A stretch of DNA of 25,737 nucleotides from the NCBI GenBank assembly GCA_044228625.1, contig JBGAUM010000046.1, forward strand, positions 1-25,737, given 5' to 3'. The notes under the pieces are model-generated. The model was not told the origin of the DNA. It ran no database searches and worked only from the letters and a program-made list of their open reading frames with translations. The translations under genes and the position numbers were made by a program. This DNA is from UKL13-2 sp044228625. GTDB lineage: Bacteria; Pseudomonadota; Gammaproteobacteria; Burkholderiales; Usitatibacteraceae. Every line of letters begins with the position of its first letter. Within the stretch, counting starts at the first letter, position 1. Shown one piece after another: positions 1-6,413 of the stretch.

Positions 1-193
1 GCGCAGACGAATGCCGCTTCGGCCGAGTTGCAATCCATTGCTCTATTTCGCTGGCCAGCCAGCCGACAGCCTTTGCGGACAACCGAATGGATTGGGGAAA
101 TTCTCCCGACTTTGTCAATGAATATATAGAAGAACGCGATAGACCGCACATCTGTCTTACTTGCATGAGGCGCAGAACTTGGTTCGGATTCAT
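1..193 (-). CDS. AlpA-family phage/island transcriptional regulator (partial, cut by left edge)
   Basis: An ATG at 193 opens a frame of 64 codons that runs off the left edge without a stop. The N-terminal part (LMQVRQMCGLSRSSIYSLTK) is a MerR-like winged helix-turn-helix, and the segment VGWLASEIEQWIATR near residues 43-57 is the typical ending of AlpA-type proteins, which usually have about 65-75 residues, so only a few codons are missing. AlpA proteins are small DNA-binding regulators of P4-like prophages and islands and often control excision by their integrase. The gene lies downstream of the integrase on the same strand, a usual arrangement. An AAAGGG sequence shortly before the ATG can serve as ribosome binding site. 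The family call is from motif memory and is fairly secure; a role as excisionase is inference. Confidence 0.75.
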   Translation of the reverse strand, partial: MNPNQVLRLMQVRQMCGLSRSSIYSLTKSGEFPQSIRLSAKAVGWLASEIEQWIATRPKRHSSA

Positions 194-253
194 GATTTTC
201 CCTTTCGGAGGTCGACGGCACCAGCTTCGCATATCCTAACGAGGCCAATCGGC

Positions 254-276
254 AAAAACCCATCAAAAAACATGGG
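254..276 (-). terminator. possible weak terminator between integrase and alpA-like gene
   Basis: On the minus strand a 5-bp stem (CCCAT/ATGGG, + positions 259-263 and 272-276) with an 8-base T-rich loop is followed by five T (+ 254-258). The stem is short, so this is a weak candidate. Otherwise the 177 bases between the integrase stop and the alpA-like start hold no gene that I can support; they presumably also carry the alpA promoter. Confidence 0.25.
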
Positions 277-370
277 GGAAAACGGGGGGCACTGGTTTCG
301 TACGGAATGTGGTTCTTGCGCATCAGCAAAATGAAAGTGTTCACGAAGGGGACCCAATTCGCCCGGGTCG

Positions 371-1543
371 TCAAAATGTCAGGGTTTCAAGCGCATCCCT
401 TGCTCGGGCTTGGGTCAGATGGCCGTAATGCTTTTCGATCATCGCGATGCTCGTCCCGCTAATTCGTGCAGTAGTTAACGTATCCAAGCCAGATTGAATC
501 AAGTCTGTAATTCCACTGTGCCTTAGCGCGTATGCGGTCGTGGCACTCGGTAGGTCTGCAGCTTTCGCCGCCGCCTTAAGCGGTCCCTTCCATTGGTCTT
601 TGTTCCAATGGCCGCCAGTGGGGTTCGCGAAAACCGGAGCTGACGGGGCCTTCCCTCTGCACTTGGACGCAAGAAAGTTCGCAGTGACTGACGGTACGGT
701 GATCCTGCGGTCTGTGCCGTGCTTGTCCTTTCCTACTGTCAGCGTATTTAGTCTGCCATCGTAGTTGCATACCTTGAGTGCGGCCAGTGCTCCCGGACGA
801 AGTGGCAGATAGCATAGGCCCCGAAGAAAATCCTGCAAGGCCGGATCGGCGTGCTCAAGAAGCTTCTGTCGCTGCGATGCGTCCAGATAAACATCTCGCC
901 GTTTGTCTGCATTCTTCGCAGGCACAAGCGCCGAGGTCCAAGCCATTGACGATGTGACAAGCCCGTCCAGAAGCCCTAAATTCAATGCAGCCCGCAGCGG
1001 CGTCATATCGCGATTGATTGCGCCATCCGACCTATGCCGGGTTACGTTTGATTGGCCCGTTCCGCTCAGAATCGGGGTGTTGCGAAGAGCTTGCCGCCAG
1101 TCCGCAAGGTGGAGTTTGCGAAGCTTTTGAATCTCGATGTTCGCAATCTCGGAGCCGTATACCCAACGACGAAAGCGCGCAGCAACATCGTCAGCGGTTG
1201 AAACTCTGCCTAGTTTCCGCAGATGCTGGACATACCGTTCACAGACTTGGCTCACTGTAAAAACCTCTGAGCTGCCGCCCATCCCCAGATGCTTGAACCA
1301 ATCTTCAGCGGCCTTTCTTGCCAAATCGTATCTTCGATGGTCGGGATACTCCGCAAAATCCCCCAGCGATTGATACCTCTGCTTTCCCGATACTTCATCC
1401 CGTGAGCGCGCGACCCAGGTTCCAGGCGCTCCTTTGGTCATCTTGCGGTAGCCAAGAAAGCAGCCCCTTTCAGTCCGAACCCAGTACGGCTCTCGACGCG
1501 CTTTGAGCTTGACGCGATCTTGAACGCCATCAATTCTCGCCAT
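371..1543 (-). CDS. Tyrosine-recombinase integrase of a tRNA-Val-targeting mobile element
   Basis: This is a site-specific recombinase of the lambda-integrase family, 390 residues from the ATG at 1543. A GTG at 1600 would add 19 residues, but the sequence from MARID onwards resembles the usual N-terminus of this subfamily and a GGGG sits upstream. The N-terminal third is a DNA-binding part (motif PYWVRTERGCFLGYRKM), followed by a SAM-like core-binding domain and a catalytic domain. Catalytic residues seen: Arg in LPLRPGALAAL (about 249), a Lys in VGKDKHG, Arg in YALRHSGITDL (about 341) and the nucleophile Tyr in IEKHYGHL (about 373). The first His of the usual H-x-x-R box is Tyr, and the later H/W position is Thr (SGTS); both are, as I recall, regular variants in this subfamily. 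The start faces the tRNA-Val fragment 120 bases away, which is probably its attachment site. Confidence 0.93.
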   Translation of the reverse strand: MARIDGVQDRVKLKARREPYWVRTERGCFLGYRKMTKGAPGTWVARSRDEVSGKQRYQSLGDFAEYPDHRRYDLARKAAEDWFKHLGMGGSSEVFTVSQVCERYVQHLRKLGRVSTADDVAARFRRWVYGSEIANIEIQKLRKLHLADWRQALRNTPILSGTGQSNVTRHRSDGAINRDMTPLRAALNLGLLDGLVTSSMAWTSALVPAKNADKRRDVYLDASQRQKLLEHADPALQDFLRGLCYLPLRPGALAALKVCNYDGRLNTLTVGKDKHGTDRRITVPSVTANFLASKCRGKAPSAPVFANPTGGHWNKDQWKGPLKAAAKAADLPSATTAYALRHSGITDLIQSGLDTLTTARISGTSIAMIEKHYGHLTQARARDALETLTF

Positions 1544-1628
1544 CCGCTGCCCCGTAGTACGGAAAAAGTACGGAAATCTTACTCGAACTGATCGAAACAC
1601 TGTTGGACAAATTTACCTCTGTACAGTG

Positions 1629-1652
1629 GTCCAAGGAAGTCCAAAGAAGTCC
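1629..1652 (+). repeat. Tandem 10-base repeats beside the attachment core
   Basis: GTCCAAGGAA (1629-1638) is followed directly by GTCCAAAGAA (1639-1648) and a third GTCC. The repeat lies between the integrase start and the tRNA fragment, ten bases before the attachment core. Short direct repeats in this place are often arm-type binding sites of tyrosine integrases; here that role is inferred only from position. Confidence 0.5.
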
Positions 1653-1662
1653 GCTTTTCCGT

Positions 1663-1709
1663 CCTTCACACGGCAGGGGTCACTGGTTCGATCCCAGTAC
1701 CGCCCACCA
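1663..1709 (+). other. Attachment site: 3' fragment of tRNA-Val(CAC)
   Basis: The sequence contains the anticodon loop TTCACAC (1665-1671, anticodon CAC), the 3' anticodon stem GGCAG (1672-1676), a T-arm ACTGG-TTCGATC-CCAGT (1682-1698), the 3' acceptor strand ACCGCCC (1699-1705), a discriminator A and an encoded CCA (1707-1709). Left of about 1663 the match to a tRNA stops: the expected CTGCC stem partner is absent, and no D-arm or 5' acceptor strand is present. This is therefore a tRNA half left by integration with crossover in or near the anticodon loop. Because the native terminator follows on the right, the element lies to the left, and an intact tRNA-Val should mark its other end. Confidence 0.85.
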
Positions 1710-1712
1710 AGT

Positions 1713-1741
1713 AAAAAAAGCCCGGCGAACCGGGCTTTTTT
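1713..1741 (+). terminator. Rho-independent terminator of the original tRNA-Val gene
   Basis: A stem GCCCGG/CCGGGC (1720-1725 and 1730-1735) with a CGAA tetraloop is flanked by seven A on the left and a run of T on the right. It follows the encoded CCA by a few bases, as expected for the terminator of the tRNA gene now split by the element. Confidence 0.9.
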
Positions 1742-1783
1742 GTTTGCTGTGGCATTTGCACCGGCACGCCGCCGGCGCATTGC

Positions 1784-2209
1784 CTAGTTGATCAATATCC
1801 GGCGGTTTTTTTCCGTTTCGCGCTTCGGAAGCATCAACATCAGCACTCCGTCCTCATATTTTGCCTCGACGCGTTCTTCATCGACTTCAACCGGCAGCAC
1901 AAATTGCCGCGTGACGGCGCCCACATAGCGCTCGCAACGAAGCACACGTTCGGCGTCCTTGTATTCACGCTCTTTCTTGACATCGGCGTTGATGGTGACC
2001 ACGCCGCCATTCACGTCAACCTTGATGTCTTCTTTCTTGACGCCAGGGATGTCAGCTTTGACGCGATAGGCCTTGTCATCCTCGACCACATCCAACCGGA
2101 TGTTCAATTCGTCGACCGGCATTTCGAAGCGGTCGGGCCGCAGGAATCCGCGGAAGAAACGGTCAAAGGGCTCTACAACAAATGGATCAAACGGCTTCAG
2201 ATTTGTCAT
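1784..2209 (-). CDS. Small heat-shock protein, Hsp20/alpha-crystallin family
   Basis: This is a 141-residue ATP-independent holdase chaperone of the cytosol. The alpha-crystallin domain covers roughly residues 45-135. It starts with LDVVEDDKAYRVKADIPGVK, includes the strand with VTINADVKKE, and ends with YEDGVLMLMLPK, the family's GVL signature. A short tail with an I-x-I-like RRILIN closes the protein, the motif used in oligomer formation. The start at 2209 is preceded by AGGAG at a good distance; an upstream in-frame start at 2296 would add 29 residues unlike the family and is rejected. Within the 169 bases upstream, CTTTGA (+ 2324-2329 reversed) and CCCCGGAT (+ 2304-2311 reversed) loosely resemble a heat-shock sigma-32 promoter with 12 bases between; this is weak. 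The gene is transcribed in the same direction as oxyR but is probably independent. Confidence 0.93.
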   Translation of the reverse strand: MTNLKPFDPFVVEPFDRFFRGFLRPDRFEMPVDELNIRLDVVEDDKAYRVKADIPGVKKEDIKVDVNGGVVTINADVKKEREYKDAERVLRCERYVGAVTRQFVLPVEVDEERVEAKYEDGVLMLMLPKRETEKNRRILIN

Positions 2210-2378
2210 GGCAATCTCCTCATGCAAGCAGACCGGAACTCTCACCGGTGCGCCATCTTGCAAAGGTGACCAGCGCGTCCATGACCATGCTGGCACGCCG
2301 AAAATCCGGGGTATTGCGCGGCATCAAAGGATCGCAAGTTTGCCCGCTGGATTCGACGTCAGATTGACTGAATTCAAG

Positions 2379-3293
2379 TCAGCCGTTGCGTGGTGCCTTG
2401 AGCATGTCCTTCGGCACGGCTTTCATGCGTTGCGCCAGTGCATGCAGCAACCCGGTGAGCGCGGAGGTGCGTCGCCAAACCATTGCAATCCGTCGATGAG
2501 GCTCCGGGGCGGTAAAGGGAATCAATTTCACATTGGGCGAACGCGCTGCACTCCCGTGCACCGCCAGCGCCGGCAACAACGTGGCCCCCGCATTGGCGGC
2601 CACCATGTGCCGGAGCGTTTCAAGGCTTGTTGCGCGAAATCCTGATCGTTCCGCGGCGCCGGCCATTTGGCAGACCTCCAAGGCCTGGTCGCGAAGGCAG
2701 TGTCCTTCGTCAAGCAGCAGCAGCGACTGGTCGTTGAGGTCTGCCAGTTTGATGCGCCGATGCTTGGCCAGCGGATGCGTCGGCGGCGCCGCAAAGACAA
2801 AAGCTTCCTCAAACAGGAACTCGGCGTGCAATTGTTCATCGTGGATCGGCAACGCAAGGACACCAGCATCCAACTCGCCATCGTGCAGTTTCCGAAGGAT
2901 GACTTCGGTCTTTTCCTCGGCGAGGATGAGTTCGAGCTTCGGGTAGTGTTGGACGATGCCCGGGACCACATAAGGCAGCAGGTAGGGTCCCAGCGTCGGA
3001 AAGATGCCGATGCGAACGCGACCAGCCTCAGGGTCCTTGAATCGCCGGGCAATCGATTTGATTTCGTCTGCTTCGCGCAGAATCACCCGCGCGCGCGCCG
3101 CGACTTTTTCCCCCAACTCGGTCAGCAAGACATTGCGGGGACTTCGCTCGACCAGCGGCATCCCCAACTCCTCTTCCAGCTTTTTCAACTGCGTGGAGAG
3201 CGTCGGCTGAGACACAAAACTGGCTTCTGCCGCGCGTCCGAAGTGGCGGTGATCGGCCAAGTTGACCAGATAGCGCAAGTCACGAAGATTCAA
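2379..3293 (-). CDS. oxyR: OxyR, peroxide-sensing LysR-type regulator
   Basis: This 304-residue regulator senses hydrogen peroxide. The helix-turn-helix lies in residues 1-60 (HFGRAAEASFVSQPTLSTQLKKLE). The redox centre is present with exactly the E. coli numbering: Cys199 in LLLDEGHCLRDQ and Cys208 in EVCQ. The following FRATSLETLRHMVAANAG and TLLPALAV also match OxyR and separate it from generic LysR proteins. The start codon is TTG at 3293 with a GGGGGAG ribosome binding site four bases upstream; the resulting MNLRDLRYLV is the standard OxyR N-terminus, so the unusual start is well supported. The gene is divergent from ahpC-ahpD and is very likely their activator. Oxidation to a 199-208 disulfide would switch it on. 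Confidence 0.95.
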   Translation of the reverse strand: MNLRDLRYLVNLADHRHFGRAAEASFVSQPTLSTQLKKLEEELGMPLVERSPRNVLLTELGEKVAARARVILREADEIKSIARRFKDPEAGRVRIGIFPTLGPYLLPYVVPGIVQHYPKLELILAEEKTEVILRKLHDGELDAGVLALPIHDEQLHAEFLFEEAFVFAAPPTHPLAKHRRIKLADLNDQSLLLLDEGHCLRDQALEVCQMAGAAERSGFRATSLETLRHMVAANAGATLLPALAVHGSAARSPNVKLIPFTAPEPHRRIAMVWRRTSALTGLLHALAQRMKAVPKDMLKAPRNG

Positions 3294-3311
3294 TGCTCCC
3301 CCCGCTTTTCA

Positions 3312-3324
3312 TTGACATTGTCAA
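3312..3324. promoter_or_regulatory. Perfect T-N11-A dyad in the oxyR-ahpC intergenic region (candidate OxyR site)
   Basis: TTGACATTGTCAA is a perfect inverted repeat (TTGACA/TGTCAA around one T) and has the T-N11-A form typical of LysR-type regulator sites. It lies 19 bases from the oxyR start and 110 bases from the ahpC start, the right place for OxyR to act on both. One arm also reads as a consensus -35 box on each strand, but I see no convincing -10 at 16-18 bases. Binding by OxyR is inferred. Confidence 0.45.
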
Positions 3325-3434
3325 TCTATTCAATACTAACAATTGATTGGATGAATCTCCAGGACGTCGCCAAAATTCAGCCCGTAAATCAATGTAGCAC
3401 TTTTCATTCACCAGTCAAATCGAAGGAGATTTTC

Positions 3435-3977
3435 ATGCTGACCGTCGGCGACCAATTTCCCGCTTTCAAACTGAAGGCCACTGTGACCAACAACCTTGGG
3501 AACGCCTTTACCGACATTGATAACAAAACGTATGCCGGGAAGTGGCTGTGCGTGTTCTTTTACCCGAAGGACTTTACCTTTGTTTGTCCAACTGAAATCG
3601 TGGCTTTTGGCGAAATGAACCAGCAATTCGCAGACCGTGATTGCCAAATCCTCGCTGGCTCGATCGACTCAGAATTCGTGCACTTGGCCTGGCGCAAAGA
3701 CCACAAAGACCTCAACCACCTCCCGTTCCCGATGTTGGCCGATATCAAGCGCGAGTTGTCCACGGCATTGGGAATCCTCGACAAGGAAGAGGGTGTTTCC
3801 CAGCGCGCAACATTCCTTGTCGATCCAAACGGGGTGATCCGCTTCGCCATGGTGACCGAAATGAATGTGGGCCGCAATCCAGCGGAAGTCTTGCGCGTCC
3901 TGGATGCACTGCAGACTGACGAGTTGTGCCCTTGCAATTGGAAACAGGGCGAGGAAACCCTGAAACTCGCTGCCTGA
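3435..3977 (+). CDS. ahpC: AhpC, alkyl hydroperoxide reductase (AhpD-dependent peroxiredoxin)
   Basis: This is a 180-residue cytosolic peroxiredoxin that reduces hydrogen peroxide, organic peroxides and possibly peroxynitrite. The peroxidatic cysteine is Cys51 in FYPKDFTFVCPTE. The C-terminal DELCPCNW has two further cysteines (165 and 167), the pattern of the mycobacterial-type AhpC, whose resolving cysteines are re-reduced by AhpD rather than AhpF. The start at 3435 has a strong GAAGGAG site eight bases upstream; a longer in-frame opening back to 2667 runs antisense through oxyR and is not coding. ahpD follows after ten bases, so the two form an operon divergent from oxyR, which probably induces it under peroxide stress. 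Confidence 0.95.
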   Translation: MLTVGDQFPAFKLKATVTNNLGNAFTDIDNKTYAGKWLCVFFYPKDFTFVCPTEIVAFGEMNQQFADRDCQILAGSIDSEFVHLAWRKDHKDLNHLPFPMLADIKRELSTALGILDKEEGVSQRATFLVDPNGVIRFAMVTEMNVGRNPAEVLRVLDALQTDELCPCNWKQGEETLKLAA

Positions 3978-3987
3978 GGGGTAGATC

Positions 3988-4545
3988 ATGCAAACAATCC
4001 ACTCCCAGATCCCGGATTACGCCAAGGACCTGCGCCTCAATCTTGATTCGGTACTGACGGAGGGCGGCGCTCCCGGCTTGTCCGTGCGACAAATCGCCAT
4101 CGTGGCGCTGGCTTCCGCCATTGCGGCCCGCCATGCGCCACTGACCTCCGCGGTGGCGGAAAAATCGGCGCAGACGCTGGATCAGAAGTCGATGGATGGC
4201 GCACGCACGGCAGCAGCCATCATGGCCATGAACAATGTCTATTACCGGTTCACGCATTTGGCGACCAATCCGGAATATGTCACGCTGCCGGCGCGGTTGC
4301 GGATGAATGCCATGGCGAATCCCGGAATCGACAAGATCGATTTCGAACTCGCCTCGATTGCGGTCTCCGCCATCAATGGCTGCGGCCTCTGCATCGATTC
4401 GCATGAAAAGACGCTCAAGCAGCACGGTGTGTCGACGCAGGCCATTCAATCGGCGGTTCGCATTGCCTCAGTCCTGGCTGCCGTGGCAAACGTGTTGGAG
4501 CAGGACGACGCCTCTCAATCCGTTGCAATGCAGGCTGCCGCATAA
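3988..4545 (+). CDS. ahpD: AhpD, alkyl hydroperoxidase / AhpC-reducing disulfide protein
   Basis: This 185-residue carboxymuconolactone-decarboxylase-fold protein re-reduces AhpC and has weak peroxidase activity of its own. The active site is complete: Glu120, Cys132 and Cys135 in NGCGLCIDSHE, and His139, each two positions after the residues known in Mycobacterium tuberculosis AhpD (Glu118, Cys130, Cys133, His137). The chain is helical throughout, as the family is. A GAGGGG site precedes the ATG, and the ten-base gap to ahpC indicates co-transcription and a matched enzyme pair. In mycobacteria the electrons reach AhpD from dihydrolipoamide through an acyltransferase adaptor; here the donor is not in the window. 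Confidence 0.95.
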   Translation: MQTIHSQIPDYAKDLRLNLDSVLTEGGAPGLSVRQIAIVALASAIAARHAPLTSAVAEKSAQTLDQKSMDGARTAAAIMAMNNVYYRFTHLATNPEYVTLPARLRMNAMANPGIDKIDFELASIAVSAINGCGLCIDSHEKTLKQHGVSTQAIQSAVRIASVLAAVANVLEQDDASQSVAMQAAA

Positions 4546-4566
4546 GTAAATCGCTGAACAGATCCA

Positions 4567-4606
4567 AACGCCGCTTCGGATCAATACGAAGCGGCGTTCT
4601 CTTTTT
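4567..4606 (+). terminator. Rho-independent terminator after ahpC-ahpD
   Basis: A 12-bp perfect stem (AACGCCGCTTCG, 4567-4578, with CGAAGCGGCGTT, 4587-4598) with an 8-base loop is followed by a T-rich tract ending in five T at 4602-4606. It ends the ahpCD operon just before the next small gene. Confidence 0.92.
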
Positions 4607-4623
4607 GGCGCTACACTCCTCGC

Positions 4624-4851
4624 ATGCAGAAATTCGGCTTCCGCATTCAAACCCGCGCCGGGATGACGGTCGACAACTTGGTCATTCACGGCGCCGATCA
4701 AGCACAAGCAGAGGCCAAACTGCGAAAGATGTACCACCACTGCACAGTGCTGGAGTGCAAGCCGCTGGAAGACACGGTGCGCGGGGATGCCACCGACGTT
4801 GAAGGCGCGATTTCGCTTATTCTGGGCCGGCAGGACCCAGAGGCGCCCTGA
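4624..4851 (+). CDS. Small protein of unknown function, 75 aa
   Basis: I do not recognise a named family. The protein is soluble, without signal peptide or membrane segment, and has a mixed alpha/beta look: FGFRIQTRAGMTVDNLVIHG suggests two strands, followed by a helix (ADQAQAEAKLRKMYHHC) and a short strand with TVLECKPLE. Two cysteines (in HHCTVLEC) and two neighbouring histidines could be a metal or redox site, but this is not a known motif to me. The codon use looks like that of the neighbouring real genes. The ATG lies 17 bases after the T-tract of the ahpCD terminator, and no good ribosome binding site is seen, so the start is less certain. It converges with the parA-like gene, whose stop is 14 bases away. 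Confidence 0.65.
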   Translation: MQKFGFRIQTRAGMTVDNLVIHGADQAQAEAKLRKMYHHCTVLECKPLEDTVRGDATDVEGAISLILGRQDPEAP

Positions 4852-4865
4852 CTCTACAATGTCGC

Positions 4866-5639
4866 CTAGGCGGCGACGGCCAGGAAATCGCTGGAAACCA
4901 GTTCGTCGTAAAGCGCCTGGTAATCCTGGGCTCCGCGGCTCGATGGCGCGTGCTCGAATACATCCTTTTCTGCGAACGGACTCTCGGCCAGTGACACGGA
5001 CTCGGCGATCCGGGTCTCGCACAGTTCAGCGCCAAATCGTTCCCGAAAAGTTCGCTCAATATCCCAGGACATCTTTCTGCGGCCGTCAAATCGGGTGATG
5101 ACATAGCGCCGTTCGATGCGCTTCTTCATGACCGGCCCCAGCGCGTTCAGGGTTTTTTCGACCTGCAGTGCCCCTTTGACTGCAAGGTAGTCTGCGGACA
5201 CCGGCACCAAAACCTTGTCCGCCGCAAAGATGGCCGACAGCGACAATACTCCCAGCAATGGGCAACAATCGATGATCACGGGACGCGAGCCATTGAGCGC
5301 CTCGCGTTCGAGGGCAAACTTCAGGCGATTGAGGACATTCGGGCCTTTGCCGAACTGCGTGTCCACCTTGGCCAACTCAAGATGTGCGGGGATGAGCGAC
5401 CAGCAGCGCCCGACATCCTTGATCAAATCGGCCAATGGACGGTTGTCCCGATAAAAGCCGTAGGCGCTCTCGCCACTGTTGGCGATTTGCACACCGCTTA
5501 ACGCAGACAGGTGAGCCTGTGGATCAAAGTCAATGGCAAGCGGGGCTTGACCCGCACGCCCCAATGCCGCAGCAAGATTCAACGCCGTCGTGGTTTTGCC
5601 GACGCCGCCCTTTTGGTTGAATACGGTGATCCTGGCCAT
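4866..5639 (-). CDS. ParA/MinD-family ATPase (solitary ParA-like)
   Basis: This 257-residue protein has the deviant Walker A motif KGGVGKTT at residues 10-17, the DFDPQAHLS switch near residue 38, and a Walker B strand in RPVIIDCCPLLG, so it is a ParA-type partition or positioning ATPase. It dimerises on ATP binding and usually binds nucleoid DNA non-specifically. There is no N-terminal helix-turn-helix. The catalytic aspartate region reads DCCP rather than the common DTPP or DCPP. The ATG at 5639 follows GAGGTG. No parB gene and no parS-like palindrome is adjacent, so chromosome segregation is unlikely as its main role. It is divergent from the two-gene unit 5874-8053 and may position that or another complex; this is inference. 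Confidence 0.88.
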   Translation of the reverse strand: MARITVFNQKGGVGKTTTALNLAAALGRAGQAPLAIDFDPQAHLSALSGVQIANSGESAYGFYRDNRPLADLIKDVGRCWSLIPAHLELAKVDTQFGKGPNVLNRLKFALEREALNGSRPVIIDCCPLLGVLSLSAIFAADKVLVPVSADYLAVKGALQVEKTLNALGPVMKKRIERRYVITRFDGRRKMSWDIERTFRERFGAELCETRIAESVSLAESPFAEKDVFEHAPSSRGAQDYQALYDELVSSDFLAVAA

Positions 5640-5713
5640 GCCTGCACCTCATGTTGTGAAATGGGCTGATCGGGTCAACAAGCAATGAGACCAACCCCAA
5701 CAGTATGCGAACT

Positions 5714-5727
5714 TTGATAAATATCAC
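5714..5727. promoter_or_regulatory. FNR/ANR-like box in the parA divergent region
   Basis: TTGAT-AAAT-ATCAC matches the FNR consensus TTGAT-N4-ATCAA in nine of ten defined bases. It lies in the 234-base AT-richer gap between the parA-like gene and the gene at 5874. No promoter at the expected distance could be identified, so a chance match is possible. Apart from the two divergent promoters that must be there, I see nothing else in the gap. Confidence 0.25.
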
Positions 5728-5873
5728 GAAATCAACAAGTTAGCAAGAAAACTTCATGTGCCATCCAAATATCCGCAAACTTCACGCCGGCCCAATAGCC
5801 ATGTGCCGATAAAAGCGCGACCAAACGCAAATGATTCAATCCGGTTAAACTCCGCCTCCCGCCGGGAGTCCCC

Positions 5874-6413
5874 ATGAGCTTTTCACGCGCCGAGTCTGCA
5901 CTGCAGTTCCGAGCCCATTCGCTGGACGGCGACCTCGCGCGCAAGCGTTTGCGCGAACGCTACATCGCCATCCAATTTCCGGACTATTTGGCTGTGCGTG
6001 ACGATTCGTCATCGGTCATTCGCCTGGCCCGGGAATTGCACGACGACGGAGAGCGACGACTGGCCAGCGAAGTCCTCATCCTCGCCACTCAAGACCATCC
6101 GCAGGACAAGTCCTTCGTGCTTGCCCTGCTCGAGCTGGCCTACCTGTCTGACGACGCAGAGCTCTTTTGCGCGGTTGCCACCTATTTCCGGGACACCTTT
6201 CCGAAGGCGCTGGAAAACAATGTGATCAATACCTTGGGCCGGCACATTGCCCCGCGCCATGCGGCCTTCGTGTCCAGCGGAAAGTCGACACAAGGTTCGC
6301 CCTACACCATTCCAGGTTGGAGCCAGACCGGCGCGTTGCGCAACGACGCTGAAGCGCACGCTGAGTTCAGGCAGTTCCTCTTGAGCATGCGCGTGGCAGG
6401 TCAATCGGGATGA
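5874..6413 (+). CDS. Unknown helical protein, 179 aa, first gene of a two-gene operon
   Basis: I do not recognise a named family. The first 35 residues are charged and contain DGDLARKRLRERYIAIQFPDY. Residues about 45-125 are a chain of amphipathic helices (VIRLARELHDDGERRLASEVLILATQDHP, then SFVLALLELAYLSDDAELFCAVATYFRDTFP) with alanine and leucine spacing like tetratricopeptide helices, so a TPR-like protein-binding fold is possible. A stretch YTIPGWSQTG follows near residue 148. There is no signal peptide, so it is cytoplasmic. Its TGA overlaps the ATG of the next gene as ATGA (6410-6413), which indicates coupled translation and a shared function. It diverges from the parA-like gene. The real start may be this ATG or a later one; no strong ribosome binding site decides it. 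Confidence 0.72.
   Translation: MSFSRAESALQFRAHSLDGDLARKRLRERYIAIQFPDYLAVRDDSSSVIRLARELHDDGERRLASEVLILATQDHPQDKSFVLALLELAYLSDDAELFCAVATYFRDTFPKALENNVINTLGRHIAPRHAAFVSSGKSTQGSPYTIPGWSQTGALRNDAEAHAEFRQFLLSMRVAGQSG

Noticed and set aside
1600..1709. Functional tRNA-Val gene
   Set aside because: The 5' acceptor strand, D-arm and 5' anticodon stem are missing; only the part from the anticodon loop to CCA is present.
2210..2296. Upstream start for the heat-shock protein
   Set aside because: The added 29 residues do not resemble the family and the ATG at 2209 has AGGAG at the right distance.
2667..3434. Long in-frame extension in front of ahpC (start at 2667)
   Set aside because: It reads antisense through oxyR and has no peroxiredoxin sequence; the start at 3435 has a strong ribosome binding site and gives the normal AhpC N-terminus.
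4866..5639. Plasmid or chromosome partition locus
   Set aside because: There is no parB gene and no parS-like 16-base palindrome near the ATPase, and the neighbours are ordinary chromosomal genes.
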